NCBI GenBank assembly: GCA_030220185.1
Contig: JASPKZ010004559.1
Location: 310,001 to 374,000, forward strand
Direction of reading: 5' to 3'
Source of the DNA: Diploptera punctata
Lineage: Eukaryota; Arthropoda; Insecta; Blattodea; Blaberidae
DNA: 64,000 nucleotides
The position numbers and the translations under genes were made by a program. The notes beneath the pieces are model-generated. The model was given only the letters and a program-made list of their open reading frames with translations, had not been told where the DNA came from and searched no databases. This document shows positions 32,980 to 43,327 of this stretch, one piece after another. The stretch's first letter is position 1; each line of letters opens with the position of its first letter.

Positions 32980-33313
32980 TAACGTTTAATGGTAATGTTC
33001 CACTCATTCTTGACCAAGTCACCGAGTGCTTTCTCTCTGGTTTTCCTACAAGAAGTTTCCAGTACTAGCCACATAACAATAATTGTATCATTAGCCCTAC
33101 CTTTATGTTCAAGATTTATAATCGTGGATGAATCAATAATACTCAACACATATTTGTCCATTTGCTTCCTCATTTATTATCCCCCATTCGTACCATACTC
33201 TTTGCCCAACAGTTTTCGATACTTAATAGTTCTTATTATAATAAGTTTCTCATAAAGATCATGTAGCTCACTGTTTAGATTTCTCCATTAATTTTCTGTC
33301 TTTAGTCCAAATA

Positions 33314-33831
33314 CAGGTCTATTCAGAAAGAAGGGACAGATTTCAAACATTTATTTCTTCCAAACTACAAAAAACAGAAACACAATTCCAACGTACCTGG
33401 AAAGAGAAATGTTTGAAGTTCCAATCACGGCCGCATTGGCACTGTTGGATTGGAAGAGGAGGAGCAGAAGATCAACTTCATCGCGGTGGCTTCCCAGGTC
33501 ACCAGACCTAACCCCGCGTGATTTTTATCTGTAGAGTTACATAAAATACCGTATTTTTATCCCCCACATGCCTGACACTCTTGAAAATCTCTGCGACATC
33601 GAATTATTGAAGCTGTGATTCGATAACTAGAGACCAGCTGATTCGTATGTGGCAAGAAATGAGTCACCGTTTGATATTTGTCGTGCAACACAAGGTGCTC
33701 ATATTGAAAGCATAAAATAGTGAAATTTGAACTTTTATCGTTCCAAGAACGGTGGAATTTTGTTCCTATTTTTTTTATAGTTTGAAAGAAATAAATGTTT
33801 GAAGTTTGTTCCTTCTTTGTGAATAGCCCCG
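33314..33831 (+). mobile_element. Mariner-like element, deleted, DUF4817-type transposase end
   Basis: TIRs with (G)GTCTATTCAGAAAGAAGG at the left and the complement of GGCTATTCACAAAGAAGG at the right, flanked by TA. Internally, pieces read RGGFPGHQT (degraded from the family's SPDLTP region), CLTLLKISAT and RDQLIRMWQEMSHRFDICRA then THIE-like AHIES. These are C-terminal motifs of DUF4817-type mariner transposases. Frames are broken. Confidence 0.65.
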
Positions 33832-33985
33832 TATTTTTGTACGCACTTTATTATCAAATATTTTCAATCTTTTCCCTTCTTTTATAGCAAGAGATCATGT
33901 TTCGCATCCATTAAGCATAACTGCAAGAATAACCTTATTATATATTTTATTGATTAAAATTTTTAGAGAAGATGGGTTGGCAAGA

Positions 33986-34415
33986 GGCGATGTAACGAAA
34001 AATAGCATACGTATCTTGAGTTCACTCTTTGTTTAATTAGTTTATGATGTTTATGGATAACGAGTAAAACTGTAAAATTCTATGAAATCATGGGAATAAT
34101 GAACGGAGTAATGAAATACCGTATCCAGTGGTGAAAAGAACAATAATTTAGTAAAATCTATTGTCCGTTATGATAGTTTAGCATTGACTTTAATAAGGAT
34201 GGACAAAAGCAAATAACACTTGATGACATGTGGTTTAGAATAACGAACGCAAGGTAAATAAAACGGGACCATAAATCAGTGAAGGAGCAATGGGAGAACT
34301 CGATTGTAACTTATTCATACAGAAATATCAGAACAACTGGACAAACAATTTTAAATTGATGAGATACCGTACTAAGGGGCACGCATCACAATAAACAACA
34401 TGCGAAAAGAAGATA
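33986..34415. other. AT-rich DNA, nothing recognised
   Basis: No feature supported. Confidence 0.4.
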
Positions 34416-34698
34416 CAGTCCAGCCGCTGAGTCTCCGGCCCTGACGTTTAGTTTGTACGAGGGGTAAAGGGAGAAACTCGCCCTCTACTGACAATAAGGA
34501 ATTAGTTGAAGTGAGAGTGAACGTCTGTCACAACCAACCACTGCTCTAAGACGCCGGTAGTCAGGTTTGAAATTGCTGCGATGTTGTCGGCTGTATTTCT
34601 ACTAACAGCGTGGTACATAAAGCGGCCCCTCGACTGAATATCCATATCGGAAACACTGTCGTGAAAACGTCAGGGCTGGAGACTGAGCGGCTGAACTA
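34416..34698. mobile_element. 283-bp MITE with ~30-bp TIRs and TA target site
   Basis: Left end CAGTCCAGCCGCTGAGTCTC continuing to CTGACGTTT; the right end is its complement with three mismatches; TA flanks both sides. Non-coding interior of ~220 bp, clearly more GC-rich than its surroundings. TA target and size fit a Tc1/mariner-type MITE. Confidence 0.75.
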
Positions 34699-34789
34699 TA
34701 GATAGATAGTAATCTGATCTTTCATAAGATAGTAACAGGCATCATGACTTAACAATGTACTGATGATGATGGTGAAGTAAGTGTACAGA

Positions 34790-35110
34790 TCATCGTCATC
34801 AAACTCAAGGGATTAGGTATTTGACTGTTCCAATCCAATTTGACTGTTCAGCCCAGCGCTTTCTTGGTCTTCCCACCGATCTTCGTCCTCCAGGATTATA
34901 CATCGGTGCCATCTTTGGTATCTTATCCTCCGTCATTCTTTGCAGATGTTCTATCTAATTTTCCCTGTGTTCTTCTATTTGTCAAAGAAGTGGTTGTATT
35001 TTTAGTTCCTCTCTAATATTCTCATTTATAAAGTGTTCTTCTCTTGTACAACCTTTCACAGCCCGTAGGAATTTCATTTCCGCTGCCTGAATTTTACTTT
35101 TACTCGTCAG
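34790..35110 (-). pseudogene. LINE 3'-end remnant
   Basis: Minus strand: AAEMKFLRAVKGCTREEH-like, INEN-type residues, then MTEDKIPKM and a GRPRKRW-type box near 34860, in one degraded frame. The C-terminal part of the (GAT)n-tailed LINE family. Confidence 0.6.
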
Positions 35111-35367
35111 CGAGGAGAAGGCAGCCTTCTAAGGGAAAGGGACTCAACAGAAAACCTCCGGTCCTCTAAGTTGGGGGTTGTGCGTCGGACAGGAAATCCA
35201 CCATATAAAACGATATTTCTAAAAAGTCTCACACGATTAAGCAGGACGGAATTATAAGACGACTACTTGGTTTACGGAAAAAATGACAAACGATTTAGGC
35301 ACGAAAAATACATTTAAAAAATGTACAGATAAGTCTACAAAACTTGCTATAATTAAGAAAACTGTGA

Positions 35368-35600
35368 CGCGACAGGCCTAGAAGACATGATTACAAGCCT
35401 TTTGCTGATATCACACCCACATTTGTTAATTCAGAGTTGGAAGATCATCCAAACAGTTTAAGGGTGAGATATGGTCTGCATGTCGGATCTCCCAGCCGTT
35501 ATAGCTGGTTTTCTAAACGGAGTAGTTAATTATTGTAGCTGACCAAATCCCTCACGATGCTGAGTGGGCACCGGTTCCATACTGGCCTAATTTCCATGGA
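35368..35600 (-). repeat. SINE3, 5'-truncated copy
   Basis: Carries GCGACAGGCCTAGAAG, CCCAGCCGTTATAGCTGGTT and GGGCACCGGTTCCATACTGG of the family, in reverse relative to 12938-13242. Confidence 0.75.
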
Positions 35601-35670
35601 TTATACTAGAAATAAATAGAAAAGCTTATTTATTTTCTAGTTCTAAATATACCTAAACATGTATGGAGAT

Positions 35671-35684
35671 AACTTATTTATTAT
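35671..35684. repeat. Target-site duplication, LINE 3' side
   Basis: AACTTATTTATTAT, identical to 38946-38959 on the other side of the LINE. Confidence 0.9.
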
Positions 35685-38600
35685 ACTTACTTACTCACTG
35701 GGACTATCGAACCCGTAGGTTCATGGCCGCGCGGACATACGCTCTCCATACATCCCTATCCAGAGCTAATACTTTCCAATCATTCCCTGTATAATCTACT
35801 TCCCTCAAATCATAGTTAATATTATTCTCCCACCTCATTCTTGGTCTACCAACTGGGCGTTTTCCCTCTGGCTTTCCTACAAGAAGCTTCCATGCAAGTC
35901 TTTCATTCCCCATACGTGCAACATGTCCTGCCCATCGCAGTCTACGAGACTTAACTGTTCTTATTATATCTGGCTTCCTATAAAGACCATGTAGTTCATT
36001 GTTATGTAGTCTTCTCCATTCACCTGTCTGTTCATCTCTCTTTGGTCCAAAAATTTTCCTAAGTACTTTATTCTCAAATACTTGTAATCTCCTTTCCTCC
36101 CTTAAAGTAAGAGTCCATGTTTCGCACCCATATAATATAACTGGTAGAATAATAGTTTTATATATTTTCAGTTTAACGTTTTTTGAAAGGAGTTGGGACA
36201 TCAAGAGTCTCTGCAATGCATAATAGCATGCATTTCCAGAATTGAGCCTATGTTTAATTTCTTTGTGCATCTCATTCCTATTTGTGATTATTGTTCCTAG
36301 GTATTTGAATTCAGCCACTTCCTCAAAATTTCCCTCATTTGTCATTAGCTGTCCATTTCCATTATATAATGAATTTCTACGTGTGACCATATATTTAGTT
36401 TTATTGATATTTACTTCCAGTCCTAATTTCTTAGTGTTACTCAATAGTGTGTGCGTGTTGGCCTTTAGTATCTCCTCGCTATCGGCCAATAGTACTACAT
36501 CATCAGCATAAACTAACAGCTTATTAATACCATTCAGTTGTAAGCCTTCCTCATTCTCTAAAGATTTAATGGCATGCTCTAGTACAAAATTAAATAGTAG
36601 AGGAGATAGTGCATCTCCTTGCTTCAACCCATTCTGGATTTCAAAAGTGTCCGAAAACTGTTTGCCTACACGCACCCTACTCTTTGTGCCATTTAGACAC
36701 ATTCGTATAAGTCTAACTAACTTTTTAGGAATTCCAAACTCCAGCAGGATACTATATAACTTCTCCCTCTTAATTGAATCATATGCTTTTTTGAAGTCTA
36801 CATATAGTTGATGTACAGTACCATTATATTCCCATTTCTTTTCTAAAATCTGTCTTATACTAAAAATCTGATCTGTTGTAGACCTGTTTCTTCTAAATGC
36901 ACATTGATGATCTCCTAGAATGTCATCAATATAGGGAGTAAGTCTGCTTACTAATATATTTGTTAGAATTTTGTACGAAGTTGAAAGTAATGAGATGCCC
37001 CTGTAGTTGTTGCAATCAGTTTTATCTCCTTTCTTATAAATTGGTACGATAATTGATTCCTTCCATTCATCTGGAAGAGCTTCTTTTTCCCAAATCATAC
37101 TAAGCAACCAGCGTATCTTGTCCATCAATTTTTCTCCCCCTGATTTTATCAGTTCTGCTGGGATCTCATCTGAACCTGATGCTTTATACATCTTCAATTT
37201 TTCAATCGCCATTTCAACCTCTAATGCACTTGGTTCTTCGACTAGCATTTCTGCTGTCTGTAAATTATCCTCCTCAATGTCCTGTTCTGTATGTACATTT
37301 AATAGCTGATTAAAGTAACTTTTCCATCTATTTAATATACTCCTGGAATCTGCAATCATATCCCCATTTTCATTCCGAATTATGTTTGTTCTAGCCTGAA
37401 ACCCTTTCTTCTCTATCCTAATTCCCTGATATAATTCTCTAATGTTCCTATTTTTTGCATTCATTTCAAGATCATTAATCTTCTCTCTCAAATATTCCCT
37501 CTTTTTACTCTTTAGTAACTTGGTGGTTTCCCGTCTAATACTACCCAATTGCTCTAAATTTACCTCATTTGGCTCGTGTAACCATTTCATTTTTGCTAGC
37601 TTTCTTTTCTTCACAATGTCGGCACATTCCTCATCAAACCATTTCTTGTTTTGCCTCTTTTTTAAACAACCAATGCTTTCTGATGCTGACAATTTAATAG
37701 TATCTCTTATAGCCTCCCATTCTTTATTTATATCAGTTTCTTCTTCGTTTGCCACATTGTCATCTGAAGATTCCAGTACTTCAAATCTATTAGCAATTTT
37801 GATTTGGTATTCTTGCCGCATTTCATCATTTTTCAAGTTTTTTAATTCAAATTTTACAGAATCATCTTTAGCAATTGTTCCTCTCATAAGCGATAGCCGT
37901 TGTCTGATTTTCACTCTGACCAGATGATGATCCGAATTGCAGTCTGTCCCTCTAACTGATCTAACATCGATGATGCTGCTGTGCCAGCGTTTATCCACTA
38001 ATACATGATCTATCTGGTTCCGAGTTTCTCCATCTGGGGACGTCCAGGTGTATTTATGAATATCCTTATGCTGAAATGTTGTGCTCTTAACAATGAGATT
38101 CTTCGATGTGGCAAATGTGACTAATCTAACCCCGTTGTCATTACTATCTTCATGAAGACTGAATTTGCCTATTGTTGGTTTGAATATATCTTCCCGCCCC
38201 ACTTTTGCATTAAAATCTCCCAAGACAATTTTCATATGATATCGTGAAAGGCTATCAAATAAGCATTCTAATTCTTCATAGAACTCATCCTTGATCTTGT
38301 CATCTTTATCTTCTGTGGGGGCATGTACATTTACAATTATAAAATCATGTCGTTTACCCTTAAGAATTATGTATGATATCCTATCACTAACAAACTTAAT
38401 ATCTCGGATAGCGGATAGGATCCTTCTTCTGACTAAAAAACCCGTTCCAAATGCAGGTCTTTCTGCACCCCCGTAGTATAATGCAAAGCTTCCTGATTCC
38501 TGACTACCTTCTCCTGGCCACCTAACTTCCTGTAAAGCGACTATATCCAATAGCGATTTATCTAAATCCCGCGTTAATATCTCTAGTGCCCCGCTATTGT

Positions 38601-38945
38601 ATAAAGTCCTAACATTCCATGTTCCTAGGAACATGTCCCTATGTTTGAGCCTTTGGCATGGGTTCCCTGAAGTAGTCCCCGCCCGGAGAACCGAATGGGG
38701 GACTATTTGACCTCCGGAAAATTTTACCCCAGTTGAACCCATGTCCGCATTTCTTGACGGTTGTATTTTTACGGTGAAAGATCGTCACTCTTTCGACCAA
38801 GGTACTTTTTTCGTCTGGCTTATCACCGTCGACCAGTCCGGCATGGGTAACCCTATCGGCAGCAATGCTACCGCCGGCATAGCTCTCAGGATCATTTAAG
38901 CACGCAAGCCACTCCACCACGACAAGTTAAAGATACCATGGAGGG
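35685..38945 (-). mobile_element. Full-length RTE/BovB-like LINE, apparently intact
   Basis: 3.26-kb non-LTR retrotransposon bounded by a perfect 14-bp target-site duplication. One long ORF fills most of it. The 3' UTR is only about 19 bp and consists mostly of AGTAAGTA-type repeats, as expected for the RTE clade. The 5' UTR is ~200 bp and contains a second, overlapping short frame (38639-38920). Diverged, truncated relatives lie at 24031, 31500, 31925 and 58195. The intact frame and TSD point to a recent insertion. Confidence 0.9.
35704..38742 (-). CDS. LINE endonuclease-reverse transcriptase (RTE/BovB-like), 1012 residues
   Basis: Drives target-primed reverse transcription of the element. 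An apurinic-type endonuclease occupies about residues 38-282: WNVR at 42-45, QE at 71-72, GDFN at 175-178, QIDHVL at 243-248 and SDHHLV at 270-275, with all catalytic blocks present. A reverse transcriptase spans about 560-800: the FKKAYDS block with Asp 649 and Asp 655, NGLKQGDALSPLLFN near 704-718 and YADD at 745-748. The C-terminal part carries YGCETWTL, RRLRWAGHVARMG and GRPRMRW, the conserved tail of arthropod RTE-like elements. No stop or frameshift in 3 kb. The chosen Met lies ~37 residues before the endonuclease. A downstream Met at residue 37 (just before FLGTWNVR) is an alternative start. Confidence 0.92.
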   Translation of the reverse strand: MGSTGVKFSGGQIVPHSVLRAGTTSGNPCQRLKHRDMFLGTWNVRTLYNSGALEILTRDLDKSLLDIVALQEVRWPGEGSQESGSFALYYGGAERPAFGTGFLVRRRILSAIRDIKFVSDRISYIILKGKRHDFIIVNVHAPTEDKDDKIKDEFYEELECLFDSLSRYHMKIVLGDFNAKVGREDIFKPTIGKFSLHEDSNDNGVRLVTFATSKNLIVKSTTFQHKDIHKYTWTSPDGETRNQIDHVLVDKRWHSSIIDVRSVRGTDCNSDHHLVRVKIRQRLSLMRGTIAKDDSVKFELKNLKNDEMRQEYQIKIANRFEVLESSDDNVANEEETDINKEWEAIRDTIKLSASESIGCLKKRQNKKWFDEECADIVKKRKLAKMKWLHEPNEVNLEQLGSIRRETTKLLKSKKREYLREKINDLEMNAKNRNIRELYQGIRIEKKGFQARTNIIRNENGDMIADSRSILNRWKSYFNQLLNVHTEQDIEEDNLQTAEMLVEEPSALEVEMAIEKLKMYKASGSDEIPAELIKSGGEKLMDKIRWLLSMIWEKEALPDEWKESIIVPIYKKGDKTDCNNYRGISLLSTSYKILTNILVSRLTPYIDDILGDHQCAFRRNRSTTDQIFSIRQILEKKWEYNGTVHQLYVDFKKAYDSIKREKLYSILLEFGIPKKLVRLIRMCLNGTKSRVRVGKQFSDTFEIQNGLKQGDALSPLLFNFVLEHAIKSLENEEGLQLNGINKLLVYADDVVLLADSEEILKANTHTLLSNTKKLGLEVNINKTKYMVTRRNSLYNGNGQLMTNEGNFEEVAEFKYLGTIITNRNEMHKEIKHRLNSGNACYYALQRLLMSQLLSKNVKLKIYKTIILPVILYGCETWTLTLREERRLQVFENKVLRKIFGPKRDEQTGEWRRLHNNELHGLYRKPDIIRTVKSRRLRWAGHVARMGNERLAWKLLVGKPEGKRPVGRPRMRWENNINYDLREVDYTGNDWKVLALDRDVWRAYVRAAMNLRVR

Positions 38946-38959
38946 AACTTATTTATTAT
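38946..38959. repeat. Target-site duplication, LINE 5' side
   Basis: AACTTATTTATTAT, identical to 35671-35684. Upstream of both copies ATGGAG also matches. Confidence 0.9.
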
Positions 38960-39244
38960 GGTGAAGAAAATTAAAATGTATTAAAACCTTAGGAAATTCG
39001 TTGTTTTAAGAATGCTACTTTGTGGATTCTTTGAAATAGGAAGTGTAAAGTTATTTGGAATTTCCAGCATATAAAATTATTTTCAATGTCAAAATTGTTT
39101 ACAAAATAATTAGAATAATAAATCCGAAAGTGTTTTAATTGAAATATAAGGATGAGATGGAAGTTTACCATTATTTTCATTAACCAAAAGCTAATAACTA
39201 AATAATTAATACATATAACTACATCAATAAATATCATTTTCTAA

Positions 39245-39540
39245 TTTCATAACTCCACCATTGCCGGTCCCAAGTCCGGATAACACCTCGGTAAAAAACT
39301 TAGGTTCAGCTCGCCCGGCTGATAGTACCTTGTAAGGGTCCCTACCCAGGCTTACGGTGAAGACCCCCACGGCGGATGCAGCAGAGTAGGAGACCTACGG
39401 CATGGTGCAGACGGCGGATGAGGCAATAAAGGGTGGATCAGACTCTTAGCTACAGTGAAAGCAACTGATATGTGGTGGACTCCAGAAAAAATATATGGTT
39501 CTCCAGGTTGGGTGGTTGATGCTATGGGCCAGTTCCTCAT
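39245..39540 (+). repeat. Probable LINE 5'-UTR fragment
   Basis: GC-richer stretch with GCCGGTCCCAAGTCCGGATA, GCTCGCCCGGCTGA and GGTCCCTACCCAGGC, strings typical of the 5' end of insect RTE-like LINEs. No ORF follows. Family assignment is from memory of such elements, not from a match in this window. Confidence 0.4.
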
Positions 39541-39794
39541 ACATTGTAAAAAATCGTAATGCTAAAAAACCAAAATATATAGCCTCGTTGTATATTTTGG
39601 TTGAGGTACCTGTGTATATAACAGAAACAATCCTGAAATTAAAATAATGTTTCATAATCAAATTATTTTTAAATAGTAGGATAGAATAGCAGTTTGCATT
39701 AAAAACTGAAAGTGAGGTTTTATGGACGAGTTGAAATGAAACCGAATTTGATAAAACATAATTGTATTTCATACGCTAGGCTTATGTCAAATTT

Positions 39795-39965
39795 AATTCA
39801 TCATCATCATAGTACATTCACGAATTTAGGCCATTTGTTGACCTGTTTCGGCCTCAAGAGAAACACCATCCAGAAGTCTTTTGAGTGGACGTCCTGGTCT
39901 TCTTCTTCCTGCAGGTTGATATCTTAACATTAGTTTGGGTATTCTGTCCAGAGACTAAAAGGTAG
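39795..39965 (-). pseudogene. LINE 3'-end remnant
   Basis: Short minus-strand fragment with (ATG)n at its end, a GRPRRRT-like box and MNI..LDRIPK-type residues near 39950. 5'-truncated. Confidence 0.5.
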
Positions 39966-40449
39966 CAGCCCTACAACTGGACTACTTAGCGTCGAGCCAG
40001 TAACCTGTCCTAAGGAACTTCAAAACTACTTTCAAGTCTCAACACGAAAAAAAAATTCAAATTTAATTATATTAATTAATATCAACACACATCTTACAAA
40101 AAAGTAGCCCTTAAAATATGCTCAGAATTAAACTGTTCATATGAAATCTTGAATTTATAATGACTATTTCAAGATAAAATAAGAAAAAAATGTGTCCATA
40201 ATATCATCATCAGCTTCTTATGAGAGCTTCTTATGAGACTTGTTCCGGTCTCATTCTTTTAACATTGAACCCACCTTGCTTCTATCTATCGAACTTTTTT
40301 ATGCCTTTTGATTATAATTCATAGTTTTGATAAGCGTTCTTCTATAATTTTATATATATATAAACATACGATCACTCAGAATTGGTTAGCTGGGACATTG
40401 GATAAGAATGGGTGATCAGAGATTGGTTAGGAAACTCTATAAATGGAAA

Positions 40450-40545
40450 CCTACTGGCTAGATGATCGTCTATCTCTGTGATTAACACATGTGATGTGAG
40501 GCCAGCAGCCGGATGGTCAGCCAAGGGCGTTCTAGGCCTGTCGCG
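40450..40545 (+). repeat. SINE3 fragment
   Basis: GATGATCGTCTATCTCTGTG and GGCCAGCAGCCGGATGGTCA match the 3' half of the SINE3 copy at 12938-13242. Confidence 0.75.
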
Positions 40546-40549
40546 CTTG

Positions 40550-40720
40550 AAGTTTTTATAGGAGGCAGAGCAGTTGGAAGACCGAAGATAAGATGGGAGG
40601 ATGACACAATGAACGATCTAAAGAAAATGAAAGTGAATAATTTGAATATGGCAAGAGACAGATTGGCATGGAGGAGGATTGTTGAGAAGGCCAAAACTTT
40701 CACCTTTTAAGTTGTCGCGC
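40550..40720 (+). pseudogene. LINE C-terminal remnant
   Basis: Frame 40513-40710 reads GRAVGRPKIRWEDDTMNDLK and ARDRLAWRRIVEKAK, the extreme C-terminus of a LINE protein (GRPKIRWED then W-R-R-I-V-E-x-A-K). 5'-truncated, so SINE3 and LINE are fused in this frame. Confidence 0.65.
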
Positions 40721-41029
40721 CTTAGGATGATATATATAGGGCCTATATATATATCATATACGTACAGAGTTTAAAAACTCGGGTTCAAATCTCGACTCAG
40801 GCATTTATTTTTCTTTTCGCGTCATATTTGTCTTTATTGCCAAATGTAAAAAATATAGTTATAACATCTAAATAACAAGCGTTACTGCAATAAAGTAAAT
40901 AATTATTCTCTTTAAATATGCTTACTTGTTATAGTGGCCACAACATGACAGTTGGAACGATATCCCGTTACCTGTCGTGTAAACTGAGAATACTACATAT
41001 AAAAGAAAAATAAATGTTTGTTTTAGGAT

Positions 41030-41104
41030 TCCTGAGTAGCTTAGATGGTTAGAGCGCTAAACGTACAGAGTTTAGAAACTCGGGTTCAAATCCCCACTCC
41101 GGCA
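41030..41104 (+). repeat. tRNA-like sequence of a SINE family
   Basis: Cloverleaf-like: acceptor CCTGAG, D arm in AGCTTAGATGGTTAGAGCG, anticodon stem TAAAC/GTTTA with loop GTACAGA (anticodon ACA), T loop GGTTCAAATC. A second copy of its 3' half at 40760-40830 keeps a better T stem and acceptor end (CTCAGGCA). The shared downstream TTTATTTTT run shows these are repeats rather than tRNA genes. Confidence 0.5.
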
Positions 41105-41496
41105 TTTATTTTTATTTTCATGTCATATACTGTATATGTTGTTTCCAATCATATCTAAAACGTTTCATTCTGTCTACTGGTATTTTTGCGGGTGTTTGGT
41201 TCCTCCATATTGTAGCCAATGTATCCTACGTGTAAACTCACAGTTACTATTAGGTAGTCAGTAATTTGTAATCTTACTTGTAACAAAGAAATAAATGATT
41301 CGTTCTATCACTACAGAACAGTACTGTCAATTGACAAAATAAAATGCAAATTGTACCATAATGGTTAAAAGGCATTTTCATAACACGAAATAATTTATTT
41401 TTAGTTAACCTTATAATGAAATAAGTACTGATTATATGAACACACTTTATATCCAATTAATTTCAATTATAAAATTACTTTTTTCCTAAAAAAAAC

Positions 41497-41825
41497 TCCA
41501 TGGCGCGACAGGCCTAGAATGCGCTTGGACTACTAGCCGGCTGCTGGGCTCATATCCGCTTGCGTTAACTACAGATGTGGATGATAATCCAGTATAAAGG
41601 TGACATGTGGCCAGCATGTCAGATCCCCAGCCGTTATAGCTAGTTTTATCAACCTGCTAGCCGTTACTTATTGTAACACATAAATTCAGCACCATTCAGG
41701 GTGGGTACCGGTCCCATACTAGTCGAAATTCCATGAGAAATTGTCTTTCCCCCATGGGGACTCGAACCATCTCAAATCACATAGTTCTGATCCACGGCAT
41801 TATGCCTTAAATTTCGGCTACTGTA
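41497..41825 (-). repeat. SINE3, nearly full-length with tRNA head
   Basis: Minus strand: head TTAAGGCATAATGCCGTGGA, B box GGTTCGAGTCCCC, then body to CCTGTCGCGCCATGG. It confirms the tRNA origin that is only partly visible in the 12938 copy. Confidence 0.75.
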
Positions 41826-41879
41826 AGTGCCATGATTTATTCATATGTTGACAGTTACATCCCGTTTTTGTGAACATGA

Positions 41880-42510
41880 AAATGCTGTAATATTCAGTTT
41901 TTGCGCGATAGTGCGTTTTGTCGTAGGCTTACTTACAGCAATGGCGACCATGATTGAAAGTTCAACTTCCTACATTTCGGGGTTGCCAACCTAAATAACT
42001 CTACTGTAATATTATACATATTACAAACACGCGTGTGGGAAGTAAAACCACTGCTCTCTACGTATAGGCTACTACATACAATGTATATACTAAAAATATC
42101 CAAAACGTAGTGTAATATACATTATAAGAAACAAATCACTGCATTTTAAATGAACTGAACTTTATTTGAAACAATATAAAACAATAAATACTTACTTATC
42201 ACTAATTGGTCTCATGGCCTCCTGTTATTTTATCACTAATTGCTCTCACGGCCTCCTGTTGTTTTAACTAATAAACATTGCAGACACTGTTAACGTTAGT
42301 CAATTGTTTATAATGAACGCAAATATTTCCAACAAAGATGTTATTATTTTACTATTATTTATTATTTTGAAAACACCATCGCGCAAAAAAAAAAATGTAC
42401 AATGCACGTTTGTGAAGTGTTTTACAGAATCTCGGTTTTTAAATATTTTCCTCGGTTCTGTAAAAACCAGTTCCCAACCTCGCATCGTAATATAATATTT
42501 CCCCCAATTT
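41880..42510 (+). repeat. Dispersed repeat family G, copy 2
   Basis: Matches 7340-7960, including GAACTGAACTTTATTTGAAA and TTTTACAGAATCTCGG. It has a small internal duplication of TCACTAATTG(G/C)TCTCA. Confidence 0.7.
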
Positions 42511-42603
42511 ATAAAATCTAAAGTATATTACTAAAAGAGTATGGTAATAAAGTGATTTGTCCCATCCAATTAAAATTCTAATCATTTTTGGACTAATAAT
42601 TAG

Positions 42604-42605
<2 letters not shown>

Positions 42606-42641
<36 letters not shown>
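42606..42641. repeat. (TA)n microsatellite
   Basis: Pure TA run. Confidence 0.95.
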
Positions 42642-42643
<2 letters not shown>

Positions 42644-43000
42644 CAAATAAGAGGACAAAACAAATAAATCGATTAATATTTAAATCAACATGTATATAAT
42701 GACACTTTATGCCATTCTGACCCTCTTAAAAGTAGGGTACATTTCATTGAAAGTCGATATTTTAAATGTATTTACTTTTTAACATTATATATCTAATTGA
42801 ATATTCTGCATTTTTTATCATTATTCTCGAAGAGTATAAATTCAATAGTATCCTATACAAACATCAAGACTATAAGAAAATACTTTGTCAATATACTCTG
42901 ATGATAGGTTAACCATTATGAATCAGGCTCATCTAATCATTATCTCATAAAGATTATAAAACATCACGCTGTATGCTCTCGCAGCAGATATTTCGTTACA

Positions 43001-43091
43001 ATGTTCCCTCGTTCTGGATTTGTTGGCAAGTTAAGTCCGGTAAGAGCAGTGACATCGATCCTTCTGTCTGGGTCATTACTTCACGGGCCAG
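43001..43091 (+). CDS. Possible first coding exon (uncertain)
   Basis: ATG at 43001 opens a frame reading MFPRSGFVGKLSPVRAVTSI and further to HGPG, basic and free of acidic residues, like a mitochondrial presequence. A donor-like G|GTAACG follows HGPG. The HGPG end vaguely recalls the N-terminus of cytochrome c oxidase subunit 7C, but no matching second exon was found downstream on this strand. The surrounding DNA is not obviously repetitive. This could equally be a chance frame. Confidence 0.18.
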
Positions 43092-43327
43092 GTAACGTAT
43101 GTATATATATTTTGCAAAGGTACGCAAACAACTCGATTATTTTATTTCAAATTTCAATTCCTCTTGTTTCTAGAATTCTACTCGAGAGGAAAAATCATTT
43201 CTAAATTGAGTTACTACGTAATAATCTAGTCTAAAGTGAAGCGAAAACATATATTTGTGTTAATTGCCTATAGTTACCATAATTTAGGCCTATGTTTATA
43301 TTATATTTTTCTTAACTCTTAAATTTG

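Larger units (their letters stand above)
31925..33985 (-). pseudogene. RTE/BovB-like LINE copy split by two DNA transposons
   Basis: Three pieces read on in the order of the intact LINE. 31925-32042 holds the 3' end with TTCATGGCTGCGCAGAC. 32980-33313 holds CTACAAGAAGTTTCCA, TCTTTAGTCCAAA and related strings. 33832-33985 holds CTTTATTATCAAATATTTTC and TGTTTCGCATCC. Between them lie a TIR element (32043-32979) and a mariner-like element (33314-33831). The LINE is therefore older than both. Many substitutions and no open frame. Confidence 0.75.

Noticed and set aside
36242..37927. Several plus-strand frames over the LINE, up to 161 residues
   Set aside because: They are antisense shadows of the 1012-residue LINE ORF.
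41030..41104. Possible functional tRNA (anticodon ACA)
   Set aside because: The acceptor 3' half mismatches, the anticodon is unlikely and the same unit with a shared downstream A/T run recurs at 40760, so it is a SINE-type repeat.
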